A DNA stretch of 64,000 nucleotides from FEN-1219 sp963728995 (GCA_963728995.1 CAVSMD010000009.1:186001-250000); one strand, 5' to 3'; positions 1 to 11,477 are shown, numbered from the stretch's first letter. Numbers and translations: made by a program. Notes: generated by a model not told the origin, from the sequence alone.

Positions 1-851
1 GGCGGTCAGCGTCGTGCGGTTGCATGCCGAACGCTTGAGCGCCCCAAACCTCGCCCGTGCGGCCGAAGCCCGTGATGACCTCGTCGTCGATCAGCAGAAC
101 GTCATGCTTCGCGAGCACGGCCTGCACCTTCTCGAAGTACGTGCGCGGCGGCAGCAACACGCCGCCGACGCCCATCAGGGGCTCCGCGATGAACGCCGCA
201 ATCGTGTCGGGATCCTCGCGCTCGATCAGCTGCTCGAGACTCGCCGCAAGCCGCGTCGCGTAATCCTCCTCGGACTCGCCGGGCTGCGCGCCGCGATAGT
301 AGTACGGCGCATCGGTATGCAGGATGCCGGGCAGCGGCAGGTCGAAGAGGCTTGTGGAACGCCGGCAGCCCCGTGAGCCCCGCGGACGCGAGCGTGGTGC
401 CGTGGTAACCCCGGTGCCGCGCGATGATCTTCTTCTTCCTGGGCCGGCCGATAGCATTGTGGTAGTACCACGCCAGCTTGATCTGCGTGTCGTTGGCGTC
501 CGACCCCGAGTTGCCGAAGAACACGCGCGAAGCCGCGAACGGCGCCATGCGGACGAGCTTGTCGGCAAGCAGGATGCCGGGCTCGTGACTCTTGCCCGTG
601 AACATGTGCGTGAACGACAGCTTCTTGATCTGCTCGTACGCGACGCGCGCCAGCTCCTCGTCGCCGTACCCGAGCGTCGTGCACCACAGGCCGGCCATGG
701 CCTCGATGTAGCGGCGCCCGTGGTTGTCCCAGACGTGAATCCCTTCGCCGCGCACGAGCACGAGCGGTCCCGTGCGATGCAGCGCGGCGAGATTCGTGTT
801 GGGGTGCAGGACGCGCGCGAGATCCGTCGCGTCGAGATCGACGTGGCTCAC
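1..851 (-). CDS. Class-III PLP-dependent aminotransferase, partial
   Basis: PLP-dependent class-III (omega-amino-acid or polyamine type) transaminase, cytoplasmic; the C-terminal part, including the PLP lysine, lies beyond the left edge. The chosen start is GTG 851 because GGAGGG stands at 855-860. Visible family features are the N-terminal HRTGPLVLVRGEG/VWDNHGRRYIEAMAG region, GNSGSDAND near residue 112 (phosphate-binding loop) and RHRGYHGTT after it. The frame breaks near 350, where one extra C separates HK from LFDLPLPGIL; the resumed frame continues through TIAAFIAEP to the edge. The natural substrate cannot be told from this fragment. Confidence 0.85.
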
Positions 852-870
852 GATCCCTCCGAGCACGACC

Positions 871-3122
871 TCAAAAGACTCTGCCGAGCGACACGTAGAA
901 CGCGTCTGCTCCACCCTCGGCACGTCCGTAGCCGACGTACACGGGACCGATCGGCGTGCTGATGCCGGCCCAGAACGACCCGCCGACGATGCTGTTCTTG
1001 AGCGAAATGTCGCCGCGCGACTGCCAGGTGTTGCCGACCTCGAGACTGACGCCCGCGAACGCCGGGAACAGCACGAAATCGCCGATTCGCCGGTAGTAGC
1101 TTGCGCCGAGGCGCAACGCGTTCTGGCCGGAAAGCTCGTTCCGGTTGATGCCGGAAAGATCGAAGAAGCCTCCCATGCGAAACAGCTGGCTCACGGGCGC
1201 CACGCCGCTGATCGTCGCGTCGTAGCGCAAGCGTGGTGAGAATCGTGTGCCGCCCCCAGGTGTTCGCGTGCGCCGCCGTCACCAGCAGCTGATCGAAGTC
1301 CTCGTCCGCGGACAACGTGCCGCGCCGCGAGCCGCGCCACTCGACGTCGCGCCAGCGAGCCTTCACGCGGGAAAGCCACGCTGTCCAGCGTGTCGACCGA
1401 GAACCGGCCGAAGAACTGCCCAAGCCGAAAATCCTCGGGCGGCAGCAACGACGCATCGCCGACGCGCAGCTTGAACGTGCCGGAGGCCTCGCGGATACCG
1501 AAACGGAACTCGCCCCAGCTCGGCAGCTCGCGGCCGGCGGCAAACTCGAGCGTTGCCTGGCGCCGCTGCGCCTCGAGCACGCGCTGCTCGCCGTCGAACA
1601 CGTTGAACTGATTCGACTCGAGCCTGAGCGCGGGCGCGTAGAAGAACAACCCCTTCGGGCCGAGCGGCTGATACAGATCGGTCAGCAGCGCCGGCTCGTC
1701 ACCGACGACGAGCGTGGTCCGCCATTCTCCGCCGCGATCGTTGATCGCTGTGCCGAGATAGCTGGCCGCGAGACCGAACAGCGTGTCCTCGTTGGCGGCC
1801 GAGCTGTACTCGACCCCGAGCTGCACGTAGTTCGGCCCCCACGAGCGCTCGTCGAGCTCCACCTCGAGACCGGTCTTGCCCTCGTCGTTCACGAGCCCGT
1901 AGCGGACGTTCTGGTAGTACTCGAGGCCGTACACCTTGTCCATTGCGCGCTCGACGTCGTCCACGTTCAGCCGCTGGCCCACCTTGATGTCTTCGAGACG
2001 CGTCTCGACGATGCTGTTGGCGACGGGGCCGTCATTGTCGATGCGGACGAAGTCGATGATGGGCAGCTCGCGCATCCGCGGGTCTTTCCGACTCTCGAGA
2101 TACGCCGCGTACTCGGCATCCCCGAGCGCGAGCCGCTGGAACGCCACGCGATCGGCCATCACGGCGTCGTAGCCCGCTTGAATGGCCTCGCCCATCCGCG
2201 CGAAGCTCACGGAGCTCAAGTCTTCGCTGAAAACCGGTTGCAGCAGTATATCGTCGCCCTTGAGCTTGCGCCGCTGCTCCTCGCTGCCGGCACGTGTCAG
2301 CAGGTTCGTGAGCTGCGTGGTGACGTCGACCACCGAGCGCAGCGTCTTGCGTTCCAGCAACGGCGACGAGACGTCGACCGCGATGATCGTGTCCGCGCCC
2401 ATGTCGTGCGCGACGTCGACAGGCAGGTTCATCGCAATACCGCCATCGACGAGCAGCCGCCCGTCGATCTCGATGGGCGCAATGACGGCCGGAATCGACA
2501 TGCTGGCGCGCAATGATCGCGCGAGGCTGCCGGAGCTAAGCACCACGGCGTCGCCCGTCACGAGGTCGCCGGCCACCGCGCGGAACGGGATCATGAGCTT
2601 GTCGAAATCGTGCGTCTCGGAGGCTCGCAAGGTTTCGCGCGAGATGATCGTGTCGATGACTTGGCCCTGGACGAGGCCGACCGGCAGCCGGAACTCGCCA
2701 TTGACGAGACCCGGCTTCTGGTCCACGAGAAAGAGATCGTCATCGTGCTTGCGACGGTACGATTTCAGGTGCCGCGGCGTGGCGTTCAGGAACGCCTGGT
2801 CCCACTCGAGGCTGTCGACGAGCTTCTCCATCTCCGGCAACGTCATGCCGGAGGCGTAGAACCCCCCCACGACGGCACCGATGCTCGTGCCGGCGAGGTA
2901 ATCCACGGGCACGTGCAGCTCCTCGAGCGCTTTCAGCACCCCGATGTGCGCCCCACCCCGGGCGCCGCCGCCGGACAGCACGAGTCCGATCGAGCGGCGG
3001 TGCTGCGGAGCGCTCGGCGCTGCCACCGCATCCCCCTGCGCCCGCGCAATCGTGCCCGCGCCCGCCAGCAAGGCGGGCAGCACGAGAGCGATCAGCAGGT
3101 TCGGCGATCGGCGCCGTCGCAT
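871..3122 (-). CDS. Patatin-like phospholipase with POTRA and outer-membrane barrel
   Basis: Predicted outer-membrane lipolytic protein of about 750 residues: signal peptide (1-29), patatin domain, a POTRA-like segment (about 355-420), then a BamA-type beta-barrel ending in the aromatic C-terminus SLGRVF. The catalytic Ser-Asp dyad is visible: oxyanion loop GGGARG (51-56), nucleophile GTSIG (Ser80) and DGG (Asp226). This architecture matches PlpD-like patatin autotransporters. The start at ATG 3122 gives an arginine-rich signal peptide. Two single-base insertions break the frame, near 1345 (after REGSLA) and near 1231 (before LRYDAT); the three pieces join into one barrel. It is transcribed divergently from trxB. 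Confidence 0.88.
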
Positions 3123-3320
3123 CGCGCTGTTCCTTCAGCAACGCAAGCCTGGGCGAGCATGATGCCAGACGGAATTGCGCGGCACACGACCTGCGCGGCC
3201 GCCGCGGCACCGAATCAGGGCGAAATCGACTCCGGGACCGCGCGCAAGAAATCCGGCGATCGGTCCTGACTTGGCAGCGAGTCTCCACTACCATACCCGC
3301 GCGCGCCGCGAGGAGGACGC

Positions 3321-4268
3321 ATGGCCACGCAACATCATCGTCTGATCATCGTCGGCTCGGGCCCGGCCGGCTATACCGCAGCCGTGTATGCGGCGCGCGC
3401 GGCGCTTACGCCCGTGCTCATCACCGGCGTCGAGGTCGGCGGCCAGATGACGACGACCACGGAGGTCGACAACTGGCCCGGCGACGACCGGGGCGTGCTG
3501 GGCCCCGAGCTCATGGAGCGCATGAAGAAGCATGCAGAACGCTTCGGGACGCGCCTGATTCACGACCAAGTGGACCGCGTGGAGCTCGATCAGCGCCCGT
3601 TTCGCCTCCACTGCGGCGCGAGCGAGTACAGCTGCGATGCGCTGATCATTGCGACCGGAGCGTCGGCGAAGTACCTCGGCCTGCCCACGGAGCAAGCCTA
3701 CAAAGGGCGCGGCGTCTCGGCGTGTGCCACGTGCGACGGGTTCTTCTTTCGGAACCAGCCCGTCGCCGTGATCGGCGGCGGCAACACGGCCGTCGAGGAA
3801 GCGTTGTACCTCGCGAACATCGCGTCACGCGTCCACGTGGTCCATCGCCGCAACGAGTTCCGCGCCGAGCAGATCATGATCGACAAGCTGCTCGAGAGGA
3901 GCCGAACCGGCAACATCGAGATTCTCTGGGACCACGTCGTCGACGAGGTGCTCGGTGACGACAACGGCGTCACCGGCGTGCGGCTCGCGAATACGAAGAC
4001 CGCTGCGCAACGCGAGGTGCCGGTCCAGGGCGTGTTCATCGCGATTGGCCATACACCGAATACCGCGGTCTTCGCGGGTCAGCTCGAGATGGAGGGCGGT
4101 TACATCGTCACGCGCGCAGGCCAGCGCGGCTTCGCTACCGCGACCAGCGTGCCGGGCGTGTTCGCGGCAGGCGACGTCGCCGATCCGATTTATCGCCAGG
4201 CCGTAACCTCGGCCGGCTCGGGCTGCATGGCCGCGCTCGACGCGGAACGTTTCCTAACGGAGGGCTGA
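3321..4268 (+). CDS. trxB: Thioredoxin-disulfide reductase
   Basis: NADPH- and FAD-dependent flavoprotein that reduces thioredoxin in the cytoplasm. It has the full family length (315 aa): FAD-binding GSGPAG (12-17), redox-active CATC (135-138), NADPH-binding GGGNTA after it, and a C-terminal second FAD motif (GVFAAGDV). GAGGAGG precedes the ATG by a few bases. It stands alone; the upstream gene is divergent and the downstream peptidase is 75 bases away. No oddities. Confidence 0.96.
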   Translation: MATQHHRLIIVGSGPAGYTAAVYAARAALTPVLITGVEVGGQMTTTTEVDNWPGDDRGVLGPELMERMKKHAERFGTRLIHDQVDRVELDQRPFRLHCGASEYSCDALIIATGASAKYLGLPTEQAYKGRGVSACATCDGFFFRNQPVAVIGGGNTAVEEALYLANIASRVHVVHRRNEFRAEQIMIDKLLERSRTGNIEILWDHVVDEVLGDDNGVTGVRLANTKTAAQREVPVQGVFIAIGHTPNTAVFAGQLEMEGGYIVTRAGQRGFATATSVPGVFAAGDVADPIYRQAVTSAGSGCMAALDAERFLTEG

Positions 4269-4343
4269 CGGGCAATAATGAGAACCAGTGCGGGACTTTG
4301 AGGGGCGCCCTACGAGATGATTCGCGACCGAGGGAGATGGACG

Positions 4344-4886
4344 ATGCCTGTTGGACGCCGCAACTTCCTGGCTAGCTCGATCGGCCTGGTCGGGCTCGCC
4401 GGCCTGGCCCCGCTGCGCAGGGCGTGGAGCACGCCGACCGGCGAAGCTAGGACGCTGTCGCTGTACCACATCCACACCACGGAAACGCTGAAAGTCACCT
4501 ACCGCGAGCACGGCCAGCTCCTGCCCGACGCGCTCGCCGAGATCAAGCACTTCCTGCGCGACTTCCGCAACGAGCAGACGCACGACATCGACGTCGCGCT
4601 GCTCGACGAGCTGCACGCTCTGTATGGCGCCTTCGGCGAGCGCGGCCGGTTCGAGGTCATCTCGGGCTACCGTTCGCCCGCCACGAACGCCGCCTTGCGT
4701 CATGTGACGACCGGGGTCGCGGAGCACAGCCTGCACATCTCCGGAAAGGCCATCGACATCCGCCTGACGAGCGCGGCCACCAAGGACTTGCGCACCGCGG
4801 CCATCGGGCTGCGACGCGGCGGCGTCGGCTACTACCCGGAGTCGAATTTCGTGCACGTCGATACCGGTCCGTTTCGCAGCTGGTAG
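4344..4886 (+). CDS. DUF882/M15-like murein peptidase with Tat signal
   Basis: YcbK/DUF882-family protein (peptidase M15 fold, D-Ala-D-Ala carboxypeptidase-like), probably periplasmic and acting on peptidoglycan. The N-terminus GRRNFLASS followed by a hydrophobic stretch is a Tat-type signal. Zinc-site elements are visible: SGYRSPATN, HSLHISGKAIDIR (HxxxxxxD) and FVHVDTG near the end. I start at ATG 4344 because GGGAGA lies 7 bases upstream; an in-frame ATG at 4317 would add 9 residues without a clear ribosome site. Exact substrate unknown. Confidence 0.85.
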   Translation: MPVGRRNFLASSIGLVGLAGLAPLRRAWSTPTGEARTLSLYHIHTTETLKVTYREHGQLLPDALAEIKHFLRDFRNEQTHDIDVALLDELHALYGAFGERGRFEVISGYRSPATNAALRHVTTGVAEHSLHISGKAIDIRLTSAATKDLRTAAIGLRRGGVGYYPESNFVHVDTGPFRSW

Positions 4887-4943
4887 TCGCTGCCGCTACC
4901 GCGATCCGCTAGACTGCGCGCGGATTCTCACCGAGAAGCACTC

Positions 4944-6071
4944 ATGAGGCGCATCGCCATCGTCGCGGCGGTGGTCGTCGTCGCGCTCGCGGTAGTGTGG
5001 TACGTGACCCGACCGAAGCCGGTCAGCGTGGCCCTCGTCACCGTCGAGCGTGGGCCGGTCGCCGCCACCGTCGCCAACACCCGCGCGGGCACCGTCGACG
5101 CCTGTCGCCGTGCGGGCCTCTCGCCGTCGACGGGTGGGCAGATCGTGTCGTTGCCCGTGAAGAAAGGCGATCACGTCGTCGCCGATCAGCTATTGCTCGA
5201 GCTGTGGAACGACGACACCAAAGCCCAGCTCACGCTCGCCGAGCGCGATGCACGCGCCACACGCTCGAAGGCGCGCGAAAGCTGCGTCATCGCCGACGTG
5301 GCGAAACGCGACGCCGAGCGGCTGCGCATGCTGCATGCCGAGAAGCTCGCGTCCGAGGAAGCGGCCGATCAGGCCCAGGGCAAGGCCGAGTCGAACGCCG
5401 CGGGTTGCGCCGCCGCGGAGGACGCGGTGCAAGTCGCCGACGCGCGGGTCGACGTCGCCCGCGCCCAGCTGCGGCGCACGCAACTGTACGCGCCGTTCGC
5501 CGGCGTCGTCGCGGAGATCAACGGTGAGCTCGGCGAGTTCGTGACGCCGTCGCCGGTCGGTATCCCCACGCCGCCGACGGTCGATCTGATCGATGCTTCG
5601 TGCCTCTACATCAGCGCGCCGATCGACGAGGTCGATGCGCCGCGCGTGAAGACGGGGCTGCCGGCCCGAATCAGCCTCGACGCGTTCCCCGGCCAAACGT
5701 TTCCGGGCCACGTGCGCCGCGTGGCGCCGTACGTGCTCGATCAGGAAAAGCAAGCTCGCACCGTCGAGATCGAGGCGGAGTTCGACGAGCCCGAAAAGGC
5801 CGGGCTGCTGGCGGGCTACAGCGCCGACGTCGAGGTCGTGCTCGAAGAGCGCGACGAAGTGCTGCGCGTGCCGACCTCCGTGATCTTGCCCGACAAGAAG
5901 GTGTACGTGTTCGACCCCGCGACGCGGCGCTTGGCGGCGCGCGCGGTGCAGACCGGCATCGCGAACTGGGAGTTCACCGAGATCCTCGGCGGCCTGAATG
6001 CAGGTGACCGTGTGGTCAGCTCGATCGACCGTACCGGCGTGAGCGACGGTGCGCTGGCCACACCGGAATAG
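4944..6071 (+). CDS. HlyD/MacA-type periplasmic adaptor
   Basis: Membrane-fusion protein (375 aa) of an ABC efflux system. It has an N-terminal anchor (RRIAIVAAVVVVALAVVWY), a lipoyl-like half-motif around residues 60-95, an alanine-rich coiled-coil hairpin (about 95-165), the second lipoyl half (LYAPFAGVVAEINGELGEFV) and beta-barrel/membrane-proximal domains. It opens an operon with an ATPase (15 bases downstream) and two MacB-like permeases. It should bridge the inner-membrane complex to an outer-membrane channel not encoded here. Substrate unknown. Confidence 0.9.
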   Translation: MRRIAIVAAVVVVALAVVWYVTRPKPVSVALVTVERGPVAATVANTRAGTVDACRRAGLSPSTGGQIVSLPVKKGDHVVADQLLLELWNDDTKAQLTLAERDARATRSKARESCVIADVAKRDAERLRMLHAEKLASEEAADQAQGKAESNAAGCAAAEDAVQVADARVDVARAQLRRTQLYAPFAGVVAEINGELGEFVTPSPVGIPTPPTVDLIDASCLYISAPIDEVDAPRVKTGLPARISLDAFPGQTFPGHVRRVAPYVLDQEKQARTVEIEAEFDEPEKAGLLAGYSADVEVVLEERDEVLRVPTSVILPDKKVYVFDPATRRLAARAVQTGIANWEFTEILGGLNAGDRVVSSIDRTGVSDGALATPE

Positions 6072-6086
6072 CCGCCACACCTCGCC

Positions 6087-6774
6087 ATGATGGAGCTGCG
6101 CGGAATCTGCCGGGAATACGCCGTCGGCGGGGAGCTCGTCCATGCGCTCGATGACGTCGATCTCACCGTGCGAGCCCGGCGAGTACATCTCGATCATGGG
6201 GCCGTCCGGGTCCGGGAAGTCGACGCTCTTGAACGTGCTCGGTCTGCTCGATCGTCCGACGAGCGGCACGTATAAGCTCGAAGGCGAAGACGTTTCGAGC
6301 TTGAGCGACGACGCGCTCGCGGGGCATCGGCAGCGGCAGATCGGCTTCGTGTTTCAGTTCTTCCACCTCGTGCCGCGACTCACGGCGCTCGAGAACGTCG
6401 AGCTGCCGCTGGTGCTTGCGGGCGTTGCGCCCCGCGCGCGACGCGAGCGCGCCACGACCATTCTCGAATCCGTCGGACTCAAGACCCGCGTCGATCATCG
6501 GCCCGATCAGCTGTCGGGCGGCGAGCGCCAGCGCGTGGCGATCGGCCGCGCCATGATCATGCAGCCGAAATACCTGCTCGCGGACGAGCCCACCGGCAAT
6601 CTCGACTCGAAGTCGGGTGCGGAGATCATGCAGCTGATCGAGGACCTGCATCACGGCGGCATCGCCGTGCTGATCGTGACCCACGACGTCGCGATCGGCC
6701 AACGCGCGCACCGCCACCTGACCTTGCGCGACGGCAAGATCGTCGGGGACGATCGGGCGGAGCCGGCCACGTGA
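6087..6774 (+). CDS. ABC transporter ATP-binding protein (MacB/LolD type)
   Basis: ATPase of the MacAB-type exporter. Walker A GPSGSGKST, Q-loop region VFQFFHL, signature LSGGERQRVAIGRA, Walker B YLLADEPTG and H-loop VTHD are all present, so it should be active. A one-base insertion (C near 6171) separates the N-terminal 28 residues (MMELRGICREYAVGG to DLTV) from EPGEYISIMG. The stop overlaps the GTG start of the first permease, so the two are translationally coupled. Confidence 0.92.
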
Positions 6775-7983
6775 GATCCCTGGATGTCGCCCGGCTGTCG
6801 GTGCAGGCGCTGCAGCGCTATCCGCTGCGCACGTCGATGCTGCTGCTGGCGATCGCGATCGGCGTGGCGGCAGTCGTGCTGCTGACGGCCGTCGGCGAAG
6901 GTGCCCGCCGCTACGTGACCGGCCAATTCGCGTCGCTCGGCACGCATCTCTTGATCGTGCTGCCCGGCAAGGCCGAGACCACGGGCAGCGGCATTCAAGG
7001 GCTGCTGATCGGCGAGACGGCGCGGGAGCTCACGCTCGATGACACCATCGCGATCAGCCGCAGCCCGCGGATTCGGCAGGTGACCCCCGTCGTGCCGGGC
7101 GCCGGCACGGTGTCGTGGCGCTCGCGCCAGCGCGACATCACGGTCCTCGGCACCAGCGCCCCCATGCTCGCGATCCAGCACTGGACGATGGGCAGCGGGC
7201 GGTTTCTGCCGCCGAGCGAGCTCGACATCGCACAGCCGGTCTGCGTGCTCGGCTCCACCGTTGCGTCGGAGCTGTTCGGCCCGACGCCGCCGCTCGGGGA
7301 ATGGCTGCGCATCGGCGATACGCGCTGTCGCGTCATCGGCATCCTCGCCAAGCAGGGGCTCGCCGGCGGCTTCAACGTCGACGAGACCGTGATCATGCCG
7401 GTCGCGAGCGCACAGCAGATCTTCAATACCGCCGGCCGTGTTTCGGATCCTCGCAGAGGCCACCGACCGCGAAACCGTGCAGGCGGCGAAGCGCGACATC
7501 GTCTCGATCGTGAAAGCGCGGCACGCGGGCGAGGAGGACATCACCGTCGTGACCCAGGACGCGCTCGTCTCGACCTTCGACACGATCTTCGACATGATCA
7601 CCGCGGGGCTCGCGGCGATCGCCGCGATCAGCCTCGTCGTGGCCGGCGTGCTGATCATGAACGTGATGCTGGTCGCCGTGAGCCAGCGCACGGCCGAGAT
7701 CGGCCTGCTGAAGGCGGTCGGGGCACGGTACCGGCAAATCGTGGCGCTGTTTCTGACGGAGGCCGCCTGCCTGTCGCTGCTCGGCGCGCTCGTCGGGCTC
7801 GCGATCGGCAGCGGCGGCATCTGGGCGTTGCGCACGCTGTTTCCCGCGCTGGACTTCGCGTCGCCGGCCTGGGCGCAGATCGCGGCCGTGTCGGTCGCCG
7901 TCGTCAGCGGCTTGCTGTTCGGCATCCTGCCGGCGCGCCGCGCGGCGGCGCTCGATCCCGTCAACGCGCTGCAGCAACGGTGA
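6771..7983 (+). CDS. MacB-like ABC permease 1
   Basis: FtsX/MacB-type permease: one transmembrane helix near the N-terminus (TSMLLLAIAIGVAAVVLL), a large periplasmic MacB_PCD domain (about 45-235), and three C-terminal helices including the SQRTAEIGLLKAVGARYRQI coupling motif. GTG start overlapping the ATPase stop. The frame breaks near 7437 (one extra C before VFRILAEA); both pieces together give a normal family length of about 404 aa. It probably pairs with the next permease as a heterodimer. Confidence 0.9.
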
Positions 7984-7989
7984 GCGCCG

Positions 7990-9189
7990 ATGCGTAGTCA
8001 GGATTTCTTCCGCCTCGTCGCACAGTCGATCATCGCGCATCGCATGCGCAGCACGTTGACGGCGCTCGGCATCGGCATCGGCGTCACGGCCGTCGTGCTG
8101 CTGACGTCGATCGGCGAGGGGTTGAACCAGTACGTCGTCGAGCAATTCACTCAGTTCGGCACCACCACGCTCGCGGTGCAGCCCGGCAAGTCGAGCACGT
8201 TCGGGATTTCTCCCGGCGTGCTGAACTCCGTGCGACCGCTGAGCCTCGCGGACGCCGAAGCCATCGCGCGCGCGCCGTACGTGCTGCACTCGGTTCCCGT
8301 CGTCACCGGCAGCGGCACGGTCGAGGCGAACGGCCGCGAGCGCAGCGTCGCGATCTACGGCGTGGGCCCGGATTTCGACGAGGCCTTCAAGTTCACGTCT
8401 CGAGCGGCGTGTTCTTGCCCCACGACGAGCTCGAGCGAGCCCGCAACGTGGCCGTGCTGGGCGCCAAGGCCTATGCGGAGCTGTACGGCTCGGCGAACGC
8501 GCTCGGCGAGCGGGTGCGCGTCGGCGGTCAACGCTACCGCGTGATCGGCGTGATGGAGGCCAAGGGCGAAATGGTCGGCATCGATCTCGACGACACGGTG
8601 TACATTCCTGCCGTGCGCGGCCTCGAGCTGTTCAATCGCCTGGGGCTGCAGGAGATCGACGCACTGTATGCCGAGAACGCGCCCATCGACGAGGTGGTCG
8701 CGGGCATTCGACGGATCCTCATCGCGCGCCACGGCGGCGAGGACTTCACGCTGGTCACGCAGCAGCAGATGCTCGACGTGCTCGGCTCGATCATCGACGT
8801 GCTGACGCTCGGCGTGGGTGCCCTCGGCGGCATCTCGCTTGCTCGTCGGCGGCGTCGGCATCTTCACGATCATGACGATCGCCGTGCGCGAGCGCACGCA
8901 GGAGATCGGACTGCTGCGGGCGATCGGTGCGCGACGCTCGCGGATCGCCCAGCTGTTCGTCGGCGAAGCGATTCTGCTGGCGGCGAGCGGCGGCCTTGCC
9001 GGGCTACTGCTCGGTTTCGCGATCGTCGTGCTCGCGCACTGGGCACTACCGTCGCTGCCGGCGCGAATCGCGCCGCTGTACGTGGTGCTCGCACTGGTGA
9101 TCTCGGTGGTGATCGGTCTCACCGCGGGCGTGCTGCCGGCGCGCAGCGCCGCGCGCCTCGAGCCGCTCGACGCGTTGCGGGCGGAGTGA
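7990..9189 (+). CDS. MacB-like ABC permease 2
   Basis: Second FtsX/MacB-type permease, 6 bases after the first and with the same topology: N-terminal helix (STLTALGIGIGVTAVVLL), periplasmic domain, three C-terminal helices with RERTQEIGLLRAIGARRSRI. Two frame breaks are present: near 8398, where the frame is consistent with a missing base before SSGVFLPHDE, and near 8841, with an extra G before LVGGVGIFT. Having two distinct permeases suggests a heteromeric exporter rather than a MacB homodimer. Last gene of the operon starting at 4944. Confidence 0.9.
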
Positions 9190-9263
9190 TGGGTTCACGC
9201 CTTGGCGGTTGGTGGGGCGAGGGGCGGGACTTATAACGTATTCGGCGGACGGCGGGGGTCACC

Positions 9264-9470
9264 ATGATCCGGAACGAGGCACTCTGGCCAGCGGCCCTGG
9301 CGGCGGCGCTCGCGGCGGAACCGCCGAAGGCGGCGGACGTGGCCGATGCGGCCATGCGCGGCGACGCCGCGGCGCTACGGACACTGCTCGCCGCGCACGC
9401 CGACGTCGACCGCCGGTGCGCGCGGCCATCATCAACGCCGTCTCTGACGGCGCCCGCTCGAGCCGCTAGG
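9264..9470 (+). pseudogene. Truncated ankyrin-repeat protein remnant
   Basis: Short frame from ATG 9264 reading an Ala-rich leader and then AAMRGDAAALRTLLAAHADVD, the typical first ankyrin helix-turn-helix of large bacterial ankyrin proteins. Homology stops there; the next frame ends at 9469 and the ABC exporter on the other strand ends at 9475. No further repeats follow. I read it as the 5' scar of a deleted ankyrin gene, but a short unrelated protein is possible. Confidence 0.4.
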
Positions 9471-9474
9471 GTCC

Positions 9475-11354
9475 CTAGCCGACGGCCGGCCGGACGGTCC
9501 GCAGCTCCGCCTCCTCGAGCTCGTTCGCGATGAAGCCGCCCGACTGATGCCGCCAGAGCTTCTCGTAGTGGCCGCCGAGGCGCAGCAGGTCGGCGTGCGT
9601 TCCTTCCTCGACGATCTGGCCGGCCTCGAGCACGACGAGCCGGTCCATGCGCGCGATCGTCGACAGGCGATGCGCGATCGCGATCACCGTCTTGCCCTCC
9701 ATGAGGCCCAGGAGCTGCTCCTGGATCGCGAGCTCGACCTCGCTGTCGAGCGCCGACGTCGCCTCGTCGAGCACGAGTATCGGCGCGTCCTTCAGGATCA
9801 CGCGCGCGAGCGCGACTCGCTGCCGCTGTCCTCCCGAGAGTTTCACACCGCGCTCGCCGACGTACGCTCCATAGCCCGCTCGCCCGTGCCAGTCGCGCAG
9901 TGCAACGATGAAGTCGTGCGCTTGCGCTTTGCGCGCCGCAGCCACGATCTCGGTCTCGCTGGCACCCGGCCGGCCATAGCGGATATTGGCCGCGATCGAG
10001 CGGTGCAGCAGGGACGTGTCCTGCGTGACCACGCCGATCGCCATCCGCAGGCTCTCCTGCGTCACGTCCGCGATGTCCTGACCGTCGATCGATGATTCGG
10101 CCCGCTTCCGTATCGTGCAGGCGTAGCAGCAGGTTCACGAGCGTCGACTTGCCGGCGCCCGGAGCGACCGACGATCCCGACGCGCTCGCCGGGACGGACC
10201 ACGAGCGTCATGTCGCGAATCACGGGCGCGGCGTCGGTGCGCCCGTAGGCGAAGGTCACGTGCTCGAAGCGAATCTCGCCGCGCGGCACCTCGAGCTCGC
10301 GGGCGCCGGGGCGATCCACGCTGGCGTGCGGCACGGCGATCGATTGCATGCCTTCCTGCACCGTGCCGATGTTCTCGAAGATCGTCGTGACCTCCCAGCT
10401 GACCCAGCCGGCCGCGTTCGCCGTCTGCCACGCGAGCGGCAGCGCCGTGGCGACGACCCCGGCCGGGATCGCGCCCTGCCCCCACAGCGTGAGCCCGATC
10501 GCCGCCGTGGCGACGAGCAGCGCCGCGTTCAAGACCGTGAGGCCGGACTGGAACCGCGTGATCATGCCGAGATGCGCGCGCATCGCGCCGTAGTGGCTGT
10601 CCATGGCCTCGCGCACGTACGCGTCCTCGTCGCGCAGCCGGCCGAACAGCTTCACCGTCAAGATGTTCGTGTAGCTGTCGACGACGCGCCCCATGACGAG
10701 CGAGCGCCCTTCCGAGCTCACGCGCGCGAGCTCGCGCAGGCGCGGCACGAAGTAGCGCAGCAACGGCTACGTAGCCGGCGACCCAGACGAGCATCGGCAG
10801 GCCGAGACGCCAGTCGGCGATCGTCATCAGCGCGAACGCGGTGGTGCCGTACACGCCGATGTACCAAACCGCCCGAATGCTCGACATCGTGCTCTCGCGC
10901 AACGAGCTGGCGGTCTGCATGACGCGATTCGCGATCCTGCCCGCGAAATCGTTCTGAAAGAACGGCCAGCTCTGGCGCACGACATGCCAGTGGCTCTGCC
11001 AGCGAATCAGGTTCGTGGCCCCGGGGATCAACGCGTACTGGCGGATCGCCACGTCGACCAGGATCGCGGCCGGGCGCACGATCAGCACGAGCGCGACCAT
11101 GCCGAGCAGCATCGGTCGTTGCGCCAGGAGCGCCGCATGACGATCGGTGGCCTCCATCAGCGACACGAGCCGGCCGATGAACAGCGGAATCACGGTATCG
11201 AGCAGCGCGACCACGAGGCTCGCCGCGAACATCGCGGCATACCAGCGCTTCGTCTGGCGGATGAAATGCCAGTAGAAGGCCGCCAGCCCCTCGGGGGGCG
11301 GGCCCGACCGCGGCAGCTCGCCGTCGCGTCGATTCCGAACCTGACGTTGCTCAC
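9475..11354 (-). CDS. MsbA-like ABC exporter (fused permease-ATPase)
   Basis: Half-transporter of the ABC-B/MsbA lipid-exporter type, about 600 aa: six-helix transmembrane domain (FAASLVVALLDTVIPLFIG onward) and ATPase with a Walker A that reconstructs as SGAGKST across a break, signature LSGGQRQRVALAR, Walker B ILVLDEATSALD and AHRLS. Breaks lie near 10762, 10165 and 10088, all consistent with single extra bases. The N-terminus is uncertain: PPPEGLAAFYWHF is clearly coding, and GTG 11354 is only a guess that needs one more shift. It is the last gene of the Kdo-like operon, which suggests a glycolipid substrate. Confidence 0.82.
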
Positions 11355-11477
11355 CGAAAAACCACCGCGCGGCGTGCGCCGCGATTCAAGTCCGAGGGAA
11401 TGCCGGCGAGGCGCCGGCCGCGCCACGATAGCAGATTCGCCGGTCGCGCGGCGACGGCGGCGGCCCGCGCGAGAAGC

